A stretch of 35,936 bases of DNA from Gemmatimonadaceae bacterium (lineage in GTDB: Bacteria; Gemmatimonadota; Gemmatimonadetes; Gemmatimonadales; Gemmatimonadaceae), in NCBI GenBank assembly GCA_019694735.1, contig JAIBBJ010000225.1, positions 1 to 35,936 of the forward strand, in the 5' to 3' direction. Under the pieces are notes generated by a model that saw only the letters and a program-made list of their open reading frames with translations, did no database searches and was not told where the DNA came from. Made by a program: the position numbers and the translations under genes. Positions 1-7,517 of this stretch are shown here, in pieces. Position 1 is the first letter of the stretch. Every line of letters starts with the position of its first letter.

Positions 1-587
1 TCGGTGCGGTTCTTCACGCCGAGCTTCTGGAACAGGTGCTGGACGTGGAACTTCACCGTGTTCTCCGACAGCGCCAGCTGCGAGGCGATCTGCACGTTGG
101 TGCGCCCCTCGGCGATGAGCGCCCAGACCTCGCGCTCGCGGGCGGTGAGCTCATCCTCCCCCGAGCGGGCACCCCGCGCCTCGAGCCACCGGCGGGCCGC
201 CTGCGGGAACACGAGCTGGCCGCTGACCACTTGGCGGATCGCGCTGAGGGTCTGCTGCGGTGACGCGGTCTTGAGCGCGAGCCCTTCGGCGCCGGACTCG
301 AGCACGGACCGGATCGTCTCACCGTCGTGGTAGGCGGTGAGCACGAGGATGCGCGGCGGATCGCCACGCCCGCGCAGCTCGGCGATGATGTCGGTGGCGC
401 GGATCCCGCCGAGCTCGTAGTCCAGCACCACCACCTCGGGCTGGAGCTTCCGTACGAGCGTCAGCACCTCGCGGCCGTCGGTGGTCGCGGCGGCGACCTC
501 CATGTCGGGCTCTCCCTCGACGAGGGCCCGCAGGCCCTCGAGCACGATCGCGTGGTCGTCGGCGAGGAGGATGCGGATGGGCGTCAC
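1..587 (-). CDS. NarL/FixJ-family response regulator, 3' end cut by window edge
   Basis: DNA-binding response regulator, probably the output partner of the kinase just upstream. The N-terminal receiver begins RILLADDHAIV and has the phospho-acceptor Asp in VVVLDYELGG, the Thr in ILVLTAYHDGE and the Lys in GLALKTAS. A short linker leads to a LuxR-type helix-turn-helix (ELTAREREVWALIAEG, then TNVQIASQLALSENTVKFHV). About 195 codons are present with no stop before the window edge, so only the last residues are missing. The start is GTG at 587; its GTGA overlaps the TGA of the kinase gene, so the two are translationally coupled. The family dimerises on phosphorylation and binds promoters; targets cannot be read here. 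Family is certain, function unknown. Confidence 0.93.
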   Translation of the reverse strand, partial: MTPIRILLADDHAIVLEGLRALVEGEPDMEVAAATTDGREVLTLVRKLQPEVVVLDYELGGIRATDIIAELRGRGDPPRILVLTAYHDGETIRSVLESGAEGLALKTASPQQTLSAIRQVVSGQLVFPQAARRWLEARGARSGEDELTAREREVWALIAEGRTNVQIASQLALSENTVKFHVQHLFQKLGVKNRT

Positions 588-1273
588 AGGCCCGCCGGGA
601 CGACGACCCGCAGCACGGTGCCCTGCCCGGGCGTGCTGTCGAGCGCGAAGGTGCCACCCAGCATCGCCACGCGGTCCTGGATGCCGCGCAACCCGAAGTG
701 CCCACCCTCGACCCCCACGTCGGCCTCCGCCGCGAGCACCGGGGGCGCCTCGAACCCCCGACCGTTGTCGGCGACGGTCATCGCGATGCGGGCACCGCGG
801 CGCTCGACGCTGACCGTCTGCCGCGTCGCGCTCGCATGGCGGTGCCCGTTGCTCAGCGCCTCCTGCAGGATGCGGTAGAGCGCGATCTTGGCGGGCAGTG
901 CGCAATCGCCGAGGCCGGCGTCCATCGTGAGCTCCACGGGCTGGTCGGTCATGGCCTCGTGCTGCACGCAGAGGCCCTCGAGGATGGCCCCGAGTTCGCG
1001 GCGCTCGAAGCCCGGGGGGCGGAAGACGCCGATGAGCGTCCGGATCTCGCCCAGCGCCCGCTCCAGGAGCTGGACCGCCTGGCCCGCGCGCCGGGAGTGC
1101 TCCGGATGCTCGGCGAGCTCGCGCTGCAGCACCTGCAGGTGCGAGACGGCGGCGAAGATGTCCTGCACCGGCCCATCATGCATGTCGAGCACGATGCGCT
1201 GCAGCTCCCGCTCGCCCGCGGCCAGCAGCCGCAACGAGGCATCGCCGGCGCGCCCCTCGTCGACGGCGGTCAC
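584..1273 (-). CDS. Soluble NarL-type sensor histidine kinase without sensor domain
   Basis: Short histidine kinase of 229 residues. A HisKA_3 dimerisation/phospho-acceptor helix carries the His in VLDMHDGPVQDIF. A HATPase domain follows, with N box EALSNGHRHA, G1 box DNGRGFE and G2 box GGHFGLRGI. It has no membrane segment and no recognisable PAS, GAF or HAMP domain, so the input is either another protein or a signal the dimerisation region itself senses. The GTG start at 1273 overlaps the stop of the threonine aldolase (GTGA), and its own stop overlaps the response regulator start. The kinase/regulator pair therefore sits at the 3' end of an operon of unrelated function. A longer reading frame runs upstream, but it lies antiparallel in frame with the aldolase and I do not count it. 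Confidence 0.9.
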   Translation of the reverse strand: MTAVDEGRAGDASLRLLAAGERELQRIVLDMHDGPVQDIFAAVSHLQVLQRELAEHPEHSRRAGQAVQLLERALGEIRTLIGVFRPPGFERRELGAILEGLCVQHEAMTDQPVELTMDAGLGDCALPAKIALYRILQEALSNGHRHASATRQTVSVERRGARIAMTVADNGRGFEAPPVLAAEADVGVEGGHFGLRGIQDRVAMLGGTFALDSTPGQGTVLRVVVPAGL

Positions 1274-2295
1274 GGGCGCACCGCCTCGACGAGCACGGTG
1301 ATCGCGCGCCGGAGCGCGACGTCGTCGATGTCGAGATGGAGGACGCACCGCACGCGGGTGCGGTGCCACATCGTCACGAGGACGCCGGCGGCCTTCGCCT
1401 TCGCCACCACGTCCACCGCCTGCTGGCCCGCGGTGAGGTCGAGCATGACGATGTTGGTGTCCGGCGGCACGACGGCCACGCCGGGGATGCCGGTGAGCGC
1501 CGCGGCGAGCTCGCGGGCACGCGCGTGGTCCTCGTGGAGGCGCGGCAGGTGGTGCTCGAGTCCGTGCAGGGCGGCCGCGGCCAGGACCCCGGACTGGCGC
1601 ATGCCGCCGCCGAAGCGCTTCCGCACCTCCCACGCCCGCCGCATCGGCGCCGCATCGCCGGCGAGGCAGGCGCCGACCGGTGCGCCCAGCCCCTTCGAGA
1701 ACGACACCATCACCGTCGCGGCGCAGGCGGCGAAGTCCGCGAGCGGTGTGCCGCTCGCCACCGAGGCGTTCCAGAGTCGCGCCCCGTCGAGATGCACCGG
1801 GAGCCCCGCCTCGGCGGCGGTGTCGCGGATCGCGCGCAGGCGCTCCAGCGACGTGACCATGCCACCCGCGCCATTGTGCGTGTTCTCGGCGCAGACCAGC
1901 GAGGCGCGCGGCGCATGGACCGACGCCGGACGGAAGGCGGCACGCAGCGCCTCGGCGTCGAGGACCGGCCCGCCCCGCACGAGCCGCACCTGCAGGCCCG
2001 CGAGCGCCGCGACCCCGGCGATCTCCCAGTTCACGATGTGCGAATCGTCGTGGCAGTACACCTCGGTGCCCGGCTCACCGAGCAGCCAGAGCCCGGCCTG
2101 GTTCGCCATCGTGCCGGTCGGGAAGAACAGCGCCTCCGGCTTGCCGAGCAGCGCGGCGACCCGCTGCTCGAGGCGCTTCACGGTCGGGTCGCCGTCGAGG
2201 ACGTCGTCGCCGACGTCAGCGTCGGCCATCGCGCGCCGCATCGCCGGGGTGGGCTTCGTGACGGTGTCGGAGCGGAGGTCGATGGGCGTGGTCAC
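1270..2295 (-). CDS. ltaE: Low-specificity L-threonine aldolase (PLP enzyme)
   Basis: Cleaves L-threonine or L-allo-threonine to glycine and acetaldehyde with pyridoxal phosphate, in the cytosol. The 341-residue length fits the family. It opens with the typical PIDLRSDTVTKPTPAMR. Residues 58-65 (FPTGTMAN) form the phosphate-binding region, HLDGARLWN (168-176) carries the Asp that contacts the PLP ring nitrogen, and VSFSKGLGAPVG (197-208) holds the Schiff-base lysine K201. The start is GTG at 2295, in a GTGA overlap with the stop of the YihY-family gene; the next in-frame residues upstream do not look like the family. The following gene, the histidine kinase, overlaps its stop in the same way. 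Beta-eliminating or other aldolase activity on related amino acids is possible. Confidence 0.93.
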   Translation of the reverse strand: MTTPIDLRSDTVTKPTPAMRRAMADADVGDDVLDGDPTVKRLEQRVAALLGKPEALFFPTGTMANQAGLWLLGEPGTEVYCHDDSHIVNWEIAGVAALAGLQVRLVRGGPVLDAEALRAAFRPASVHAPRASLVCAENTHNGAGGMVTSLERLRAIRDTAAEAGLPVHLDGARLWNASVASGTPLADFAACAATVMVSFSKGLGAPVGACLAGDAAPMRRAWEVRKRFGGGMRQSGVLAAAALHGLEHHLPRLHEDHARARELAAALTGIPGVAVVPPDTNIVMLDLTAGQQAVDVVAKAKAAGVLVTMWHRTRVRCVLHLDIDDVALRRAITVLVEAVRP

Positions 2296-3257
2296 GGCGG
2301 CGTGCGCTTGCGGGAAGGGGCAGCGAGGTCGACGGCGCCGGCCGCGCGGGCCTCGGCGGTGGTGCGGAACTCGCTCGTGAGGGAGGACCGCGGCTGCAGT
2401 TCGCCGCGATCCACGAGCCGCATCTCGGTGACATGTGCCACTTCGGCACCGAGCACGAAGATGAGGGCGGCGTAGTAGGTCCAGAACATCACGATGAAGA
2501 TGGCGCCGAGGGTCCCGGTGTACACGGACGACGGCGGAAAGGTCACATAGAACGCCGCGAAGAGCCAGCGCGCGAGCTCGAAGAGCCCGGTCGCGGCCGC
2601 CGCGCCGAGCAGGCTCGCCCGCCAGGCGGTGCGGCGGCGGGGGAGCCAGCGGTAGAGGGCGACGAAGATGCCGATGAGCACCAGCAGCGCGAGGCCGCGG
2701 AGCAGCGAGAGTTCGAGACCGCTCTTCACATCGCCCAGGAGACCGATGGCCTCGAGCCGGGTCCCGATGCGCCCGCTCGTCACCACGATCCACGTGCTCA
2801 GGGTGACCCAGGCGGTCATCAGCAGCACCGACAGCAGGATCAGGTTGAGGTCCACGAGCTTGCCGTGGAGGTAGCCGCGGTCGCGACCGTGCATGAACAC
2901 GAAGGCGAGGACGCCCCGCAGCGTCGTGAAGAGGCGCATCGCGAACCAGAGGAAGGCGAGCGCCGACCCCGCACCGACGAGCGTGCGCGTGCGGACCACG
3001 TCGGCGAGCACGGGATCGAGGATCGAGCCCCCGGGCACGAGGCGGTCGGGCAGCAGGTTGGAGAGCGTCTCCTGCACCACCTGCGCCGCGGCGTCCGGCG
3101 ACTGCTGCAGGATGAACCCCAGTCCGGCGATCAGGAGCAGGATGAAGGGGATGCCGGCCAGGAGGACGTTGAACGCCACCCCGCCGGCGAGGAACAGCAC
3201 GTCATCGGCATCGGCGCGCTTGACGACGTCGACCAGGAACCGCCAGAGCGCGCTCAG
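2292..3257 (-). CDS. YihY/BrkB-family (UPF0761) inner-membrane protein
   Basis: Integral membrane protein of a family once taken for ribonuclease BN and now of unclear function; export or transport roles have been suggested. The N-terminal LFLAGGVAFNVLLAGIPF is the family's first membrane segment. Others lie around LVGAGSALAFLWFAMRL, LILLSVLLMTAWVTL, GLALLVLIGIFVALY, LLGAAAATGLFELARW and the conserved GTLGAIFIVMFWTYYAAL. The start is uncertain. A GTG at 3200 would remove WRFLVDVVKRADADD, which belongs to the family, so the real start is further up. A CTG at 3257 would overlap the YtxH-like stop as CTGA, matching the GTGA pattern of neighbouring junctions. The product would be about 321 residues. 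The tail after residue 285 is polar and variable. Confidence 0.85.
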   Translation of the reverse strand: MSALWRFLVDVVKRADADDVLFLAGGVAFNVLLAGIPFILLLIAGLGFILQQSPDAAAQVVQETLSNLLPDRLVPGGSILDPVLADVVRTRTLVGAGSALAFLWFAMRLFTTLRGVLAFVFMHGRDRGYLHGKLVDLNLILLSVLLMTAWVTLSTWIVVTSGRIGTRLEAIGLLGDVKSGLELSLLRGLALLVLIGIFVALYRWLPRRRTAWRASLLGAAAATGLFELARWLFAAFYVTFPPSSVYTGTLGAIFIVMFWTYYAALIFVLGAEVAHVTEMRLVDRGELQPRSSLTSEFRTTAEARAAGAVDLAAPSRKRTPP

Positions 3258-3619
3258 GCGTCGGCGTCCTCGGCGGCGGCGGCGCGCCCGTGCCGGGCGA
3301 GCCGGCGCTCGAGCACCTCGCGGGCCTCACGGGCCGCGTCTCGGGCATCGCGCGCGACCTCGCGCGCCGCGGCGGAACCGGTGCGGACGAGGTCCTCCGC
3401 ACGTTCCTGCGCATCCTCGGCGAGGATGCGCGCCCGTCGCTTGAGGCGGCGGGCGCCGCGCCGCAGCTGGGCCCGGGTCTCCTCCCCGGACTGCGGCGCG
3501 TAGAGCAGGGCGAGGCCGGCGCCGACCGCGACGCCGAGGAGGAAGAGCCCGACGCCACCGCCGCCCGAGCGACGCTCGACGATGATGGTCGGCTCGGTGC
3601 CGCCGCCCTGCTCCGCCAT
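3254..3619 (-). CDS. Small YtxH-like membrane protein with Ala/Arg helical tail
   Basis: Protein of 121 residues. After a short polar N-terminus it has one glycine-rich membrane segment (GVGLFLLGVAVGAGLALLYA, about residues 23-42). The PQSGEETR motif that follows is typical of the YtxH/gas-vesicle-like stress protein family. The remainder is a long Ala/Arg/Glu amphipathic helix likely to form a coiled coil. Such proteins often appear with general stress responses; no enzyme function is expected. The start ATG at 3619 has a strong ribosome-binding site (AGGAGGT, just upstream at about 3620-3630). It lies 12 bases after the lipoprotein stop and overlaps the presumed start of the YihY-family gene, so the three are likely co-transcribed. 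Confidence 0.8.
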   Translation of the reverse strand: MAEQGGGTEPTIIVERRSGGGGVGLFLLGVAVGAGLALLYAPQSGEETRAQLRRGARRLKRRARILAEDAQERAEDLVRTGSAAAREVARDARDAAREAREVLERRLARHGRAAAAEDADA

Positions 3620-3631
3620 ACCTCCTCCCGG

Positions 3632-4522
3632 TTAGAGCTCCATGAGCACGAGGAACTTCGACGAGCGCCAGAAGACCTCGGGCGCCGAGATCCGCACGCT
3701 CCCCTTGAACTTGCCGTCGGCGGGCGCCCCGTCCAGTCCCGCCATGTCATTCGTGGTGATGATCCGGTACGACTTGGCCGGGTTCGGCAGGGCGATCTCG
3801 CGCACCTGGGTCCGGTCGATCGCCGTGAACTCCCCGGTCTCGAGCGTCCGGGCGAGCACCGCCGTCTTGCCGAGCCCGAGCATGCCACCGCGCTGCTCGA
3901 TGATGCCGCGCTTGAGCAGGTCCTCCTTCTTGCCCGCCACCCAATAGACCGTGTTCTGCTCGGTCGTGAGCGCCGCCGCCTCGGCCGTCAGCTGGTTGCG
4001 CTGCGTCTCGAGCTGGACGTTGGTCTCGCGGAGCGCCGAGTTCTCGGACGTCAGGGTCCCGACCTGGTCGAGCAGGGCGACGATCTCCGCCTTCTGGTTG
4101 TCGATGATCGTCTGGAACTGCTTGATCGTCGAGTCGAACTGTGCCATCTGCGCGGTCATCGTCGCGTTGTTGGCCGTCAGCTGGTTCACGCGGCGACGGC
4201 TCTGGGCGAGCCGCTCCTCCGATTCGCGGAGGCGGTCGGTGAGCCCCTTCACACGCTCGGCCAGCGCCTGGCGCTGCTGGGTCGGCGAGAGCTGCTCCAT
4301 GTCGCCGCCCGCGGTCGCCGCGACCGGCTGCCCGCTCTTCACCTTGTCGAGCTCGGCGTTCACCTCGGTGATGAAGGTCGACGTGGCCACGACCTCCTTC
4401 AGGAGCGAGTCCTTCTCGGCCGAGATCGAGGCCACCTGCTCGAGCTGCTTGTCGTACTCGGACTTCGACACGCAACCCGCGGCGGCGACCGCCAGGACAC
4501 CCGCGAGGACGAACTTCTTCAT
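3632..4522 (-). CDS. Coiled-coil lipoprotein of unknown function
   Basis: Protein of 296 residues with a lipoprotein signal peptide ending in a lipobox, AAAGC, at Cys17. Residues about 20-190 are heptad-like and rich in Gln, Leu, Glu and Asn (for example RESEERLAQSRRRVNQL), predicting a long coiled coil. A compact C-terminal domain follows, from about residue 193 (TVYWVAGKKEDLLKRGII) through the SYRIITTND stretch to the end. I recall similar C-terminal domains on coiled-coil lipoproteins of Bacteroidota, some annotated as adhesins, but this is from memory. The likely location is the periplasmic or outer face of a membrane, with the coil as a spacer or partner-binding rod. The start ATG at 4522 has GGAGAAG nearby as ribosome-binding site. 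It heads the operon that runs through the YtxH-like gene. Confidence 0.85.
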   Translation of the reverse strand: MKKFVLAGVLAVAAAGCVSKSEYDKQLEQVASISAEKDSLLKEVVATSTFITEVNAELDKVKSGQPVAATAGGDMEQLSPTQQRQALAERVKGLTDRLRESEERLAQSRRRVNQLTANNATMTAQMAQFDSTIKQFQTIIDNQKAEIVALLDQVGTLTSENSALRETNVQLETQRNQLTAEAAALTTEQNTVYWVAGKKEDLLKRGIIEQRGGMLGLGKTAVLARTLETGEFTAIDRTQVREIALPNPAKSYRIITTNDMAGLDGAPADGKFKGSVRISAPEVFWRSSKFLVLMEL

Positions 4523-4593
4523 CGGTGACTTCTCCGTTCTGGTGCGCCGGACGGCGCGGTGGGGGAGCTCGGGTGGACCGGAGCGCCGGCGGG

Positions 4594-6015
4594 CTACTCG
4601 CCCGCCTCGGCGTCATCCGGGGCAGCCTCTACGGCCGGGCCACCCGTGCCCGGTGCCGACCGCTGGATGGCCGGCCCCTTCACGTACCGCCGCACGGCGG
4701 CCGCTGTTCCCTTCACCCCCAGCTTCTCGAAGAGGAAGGTGAACTTGGCGTCGTACGCCTCGGCGATGCGCGCCTTCACGTCGGCCGGGAGGTCCCACAG
4801 CTGCCGCTTGAACGGCCCGCAGGCCTTCTTGCGGGTCTTGTAGAAGAACTGGTCGTCCGTGTCGCCTGCCTTGCGCTCGTCGGCGGCGTTCGTCCGCAGC
4901 CACGCATAGATCTCCCCGCGGAGCGCCGCCGGCATCAGGTCGAACATCATGTTCTGGAACCCGGTCGCCAGATGGATCTCCGCCGTGCCCGTCCGGGGGA
5001 AATGGAAGAACGCGTCATCGGGGAGCGTCGAGGCGCCGTGCTGCACGGCGCCGGACAGGCCGTACTTCTCGCGCGAGACCCGCGACAGGTCCTCAAGCGT
5101 CTTGAAGTCGAGCGCGACGTCCTTGATGGACCCGTCGGCGAGTACGACCCCGCCGTGCGAGGTGCCCGACTGCACGGAGATCTTCGAGAGCCCGACCATG
5201 CCCGGGGCCTCCGCCTGCAACGTCCGGCGGTAGCCGTCCATGAAGGCCTCGAGCTCGGCCACGGTCGAGTTCTCGGTCCCCACCTCGCCGATCTCGCCGC
5301 CCAGGGAGATCGTCACGCCGGCGGGCTCGAGCCCGCGCACGTGGCGGGTCAACTCCACGCCGACCTCGTAGTTGAGCCGCTGCTGCGCGTCGAGCGTCGG
5401 CTGCGCGAGGTCCACCAAGGTCGAGGTGTCGAGGTCGATGTTGTAGAAGCCGGCCGCGATGCCCTCGGTCGCGAGCGCCTTCACCGCCGCCACCTCCGTC
5501 ACGGCATCGACCTTGTACTTCTTGGCGTTGACCTGGAAGTGGTCGCCCTGCACGAAGACCGGACCGCGATACCCCTCGCGCAGCGCCGCCGCCAGGATGA
5601 CCGCGACGTACTCGGCCGGCCGCTGCTCCGTATAGACGATCTCCGAGCGCGCGATCTCGAGGATCAGCGCTGCGCCGTCGAGCTTGCGGGCCGTCCGCCA
5701 GATCGAGCGGATGGTGTCGTACGACGCCGCGCGGATGTTCATCGCGGGGACCGTCACGCCCTCCACGTCCCCTCGGCCCCGCGCCATGTAGAACTCGTGG
5801 ATCGATGCCGAGTAGGTGCCGACGGCGCGGGCGGCCTCCCAGATCGTCCAGCGCGCCCAGTCCTTCTCGGCCTCGTCGCCGAAGACGGCGAGGCGGACGA
5901 GGGCGTCCATCATCGGCGAGGCGAGCTTCGCCTCGTCCGTGACGGTCAGGAGGCCGGCGTCGATGGTGAGCGCGCCGGCGATGGCGCTGCGGACGGAGGC
6001 GGGGCAGACGGACAT
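4594..6015 (-). CDS. fba: Class II (zinc) fructose-bisphosphate aldolase, long form
   Basis: Interconverts fructose 1,6-bisphosphate with dihydroxyacetone phosphate and glyceraldehyde 3-phosphate. At 473 residues it is about 120 longer than the classic class II enzyme, with extra sequence before residue 85 and after residue 370. The class II core is complete. VTVPAMNIRAASYD is the first strand. VQGDHFQVN holds the catalytic Asp158 and zinc ligand His159. GGEIGEVGTENST carries the conserved Glu residues. SGTSHGGV gives zinc ligand His287, and VQHGAST gives His326. The start ATG at 6015 has only a weak ribosome-binding site. It lies 122 bases downstream of pgi on the same strand. The C-terminal tail is Ala/Pro/Gly-rich and probably disordered. 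Activity on related ketose bisphosphates cannot be excluded. Confidence 0.87.
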   Translation of the reverse strand: MSVCPASVRSAIAGALTIDAGLLTVTDEAKLASPMMDALVRLAVFGDEAEKDWARWTIWEAARAVGTYSASIHEFYMARGRGDVEGVTVPAMNIRAASYDTIRSIWRTARKLDGAALILEIARSEIVYTEQRPAEYVAVILAAALREGYRGPVFVQGDHFQVNAKKYKVDAVTEVAAVKALATEGIAAGFYNIDLDTSTLVDLAQPTLDAQQRLNYEVGVELTRHVRGLEPAGVTISLGGEIGEVGTENSTVAELEAFMDGYRRTLQAEAPGMVGLSKISVQSGTSHGGVVLADGSIKDVALDFKTLEDLSRVSREKYGLSGAVQHGASTLPDDAFFHFPRTGTAEIHLATGFQNMMFDLMPAALRGEIYAWLRTNAADERKAGDTDDQFFYKTRKKACGPFKRQLWDLPADVKARIAEAYDAKFTFLFEKLGVKGTAAAVRRYVKGPAIQRSAPGTGGPAVEAAPDDAEAGE

Positions 6016-6034
6016 CGCAGGGGGTGTTGGGGGG

Positions 6035-6061
6035 GAGGGTGCACCACAGCGAGGATGCACC
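6035..6061. repeat. Direct repeat pair upstream of the aldolase start
   Basis: On the plus strand GAGGGTGCACC (6035-6045) and GAGGATGCACC (6051-6061) are the same 11-mer with one mismatch, set 16 bases apart. The pair lies 20 to 46 bases upstream of the aldolase start codon, which reads on the minus strand. It could be a regulator half-site pair or chance in GC-rich DNA. Confidence 0.35.
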
Positions 6062-6137
6062 GCAGACAGCCCCCAATTTGCCCCCGCCTCACCCCTTCGG
6101 GCAACGCGCGCGGTGCGCGCGGCAGTGCCGCGGCTCC

Positions 6138-7517
6138 CTAGAGCACCCAGGCCGGATCCGCCGGCGGCAGGGCATCCCAGATGGCCTTCATCCGCTGCCA
6201 GTCGGGATGCCCGAACTGGTAGTAGGTGAGCTGCTTGCCGAGTTCCACCCCGGGCTGGTCCAGCGGATCGACGCCGTACAGCTGGCCAGCGTAGATGGTG
6301 GCGAGTTCGAACAGCATCAACAAGCCGCCGAGATGCCAGGCATCGGCCCGCGTCACCCGGAGGGTCATGGTCGGTCGGCCCATCGTCGCGAGCGCGCCGG
6401 CCGTGGCGCGCCCCTCCGCGCGGAGCAGTTCCGCGAACCCGTGCCCGCCGAGGTAGGCGAGTTCCGGCGGACCGCCGCCGGGGATCGTCAGCTCCCCGCC
6501 GTCCGGCTCCTCGACGTCGAGGAAGGTGACGGTCTTGTCGGCCGGCCCCTCCATGAAGAGCTGCACCTGCGCATGCTGGTCCGTCGCCCCGACGGCCACG
6601 ATGGGCGTCGGTCCGACGTGCGCCCCGCCCGGCTGCTTCTTGCCGAGCGACTCCGCCCAGAGCTGCACGAACCAGGGCGCGAGGTCGCGCAGGGCGTCCG
6701 AGTACGGCATCAGCACGTGCATCCCCTGCCCCGCCTCCACATGCGCGCGCCACTGCAGCGCCGCGAACGCGAGTGCGGGATTCTCGCGGAACCGGTCGCT
6801 CGCGCAGCGGTCGCGCATCGCGATCGCCCCGGCGATGAGCTGGTCCACGTCGAGGCCGAGCAGGGCGGCCGGGAGCGTGCCCACCGGCGACAGGACGGAG
6901 AAGCGGCCACCCACGTTCGGCGGCACGTCGAACGTCGGAATGGCCTCGTCACGGGCGACGCGGCGCAGCACGCCCCTCGCCGGGTCTGTGACGAAGCAGA
7001 GCGCGTCCGGCGGCGCGACCCCGGCCGCGGCGAGCCGGTCGCGGACCAGCAGGTACTGGGACATGGTCTCCGCGGTGCTGCCCGACTTGGAGATGACGAG
7101 GAAGCGCGCGCGGCGGAGGTCCACGAGTTCGAGGAGGCCGCGCACCGACCGCGGGTCGACGTTGTCGAGCACGTGCAAGCGCGGACGGCCACCCCGCTGC
7201 TCCCGGGAGCGCGCATTCCAGTCGCGCGGCAACAGGGCCGTGCGGAGCGCGACGGCCCCGAGTGCCGACCCACCGATGCCGAGCACGACCACGTCCTCCA
7301 ACCCGCCCCGGTGCGCCGCCGCCCAGGCCTGGACGCGCGCCCGCTCGGCCGCCTGGACCTCGAGCTCGCGGAACCCGAGGATCCCGCGGTCCGCGTCGGC
7401 CACGAGCCCGGCGTGCGCAGCCGCGAGTCGTGGCGCGAGCGCTTCGAGGCGCTCCGGGGACAGGCCACCGGGCACCGCACGCGAGAGCATGCCGGAGACG
7501 TCGAGCTGGATGGTCAT
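6138..7517 (-). CDS. pgi: Glucose-6-phosphate isomerase
   Basis: Interconverts glucose 6-phosphate and fructose 6-phosphate in glycolysis and gluconeogenesis. At 459 residues it is the short bacterial form. Two SIS domains are visible. VVVLGIGGSALGAVAL (76-91) is the first sugar-phosphate loop and VISKSGSTAETM (141-152) the phosphate-binding Ser/Thr loop. The family signature NVGGRFSVLSPVG spans 201-213, and GVELGKQLTYYQ near the C-terminus is the second signature with the lysine expected at the active site. The start ATG at 7517 overlaps the stop of the metallo-hydrolase gene as ATGA. With transaldolase and pyruvate kinase upstream and the aldolase downstream it forms a carbohydrate-metabolism operon. 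Confidence 0.95.
   Translation of the reverse strand: MTIQLDVSGMLSRAVPGGLSPERLEALAPRLAAAHAGLVADADRGILGFRELEVQAAERARVQAWAAAHRGGLEDVVVLGIGGSALGAVALRTALLPRDWNARSREQRGGRPRLHVLDNVDPRSVRGLLELVDLRRARFLVISKSGSTAETMSQYLLVRDRLAAAGVAPPDALCFVTDPARGVLRRVARDEAIPTFDVPPNVGGRFSVLSPVGTLPAALLGLDVDQLIAGAIAMRDRCASDRFRENPALAFAALQWRAHVEAGQGMHVLMPYSDALRDLAPWFVQLWAESLGKKQPGGAHVGPTPIVAVGATDQHAQVQLFMEGPADKTVTFLDVEEPDGGELTIPGGGPPELAYLGGHGFAELLRAEGRATAGALATMGRPTMTLRVTRADAWHLGGLLMLFELATIYAGQLYGVDPLDQPGVELGKQLTYYQFGHPDWQRMKAIWDALPPADPAWVL

Noticed and set aside
698-2380. Long plus-strand open frames opposite the kinase and aldolase genes
   Set aside because: They are Arg/Ala/Pro-rich, lie antiparallel to well-recognised proteins and carry no domain motif; this is the usual shadow effect of high GC.
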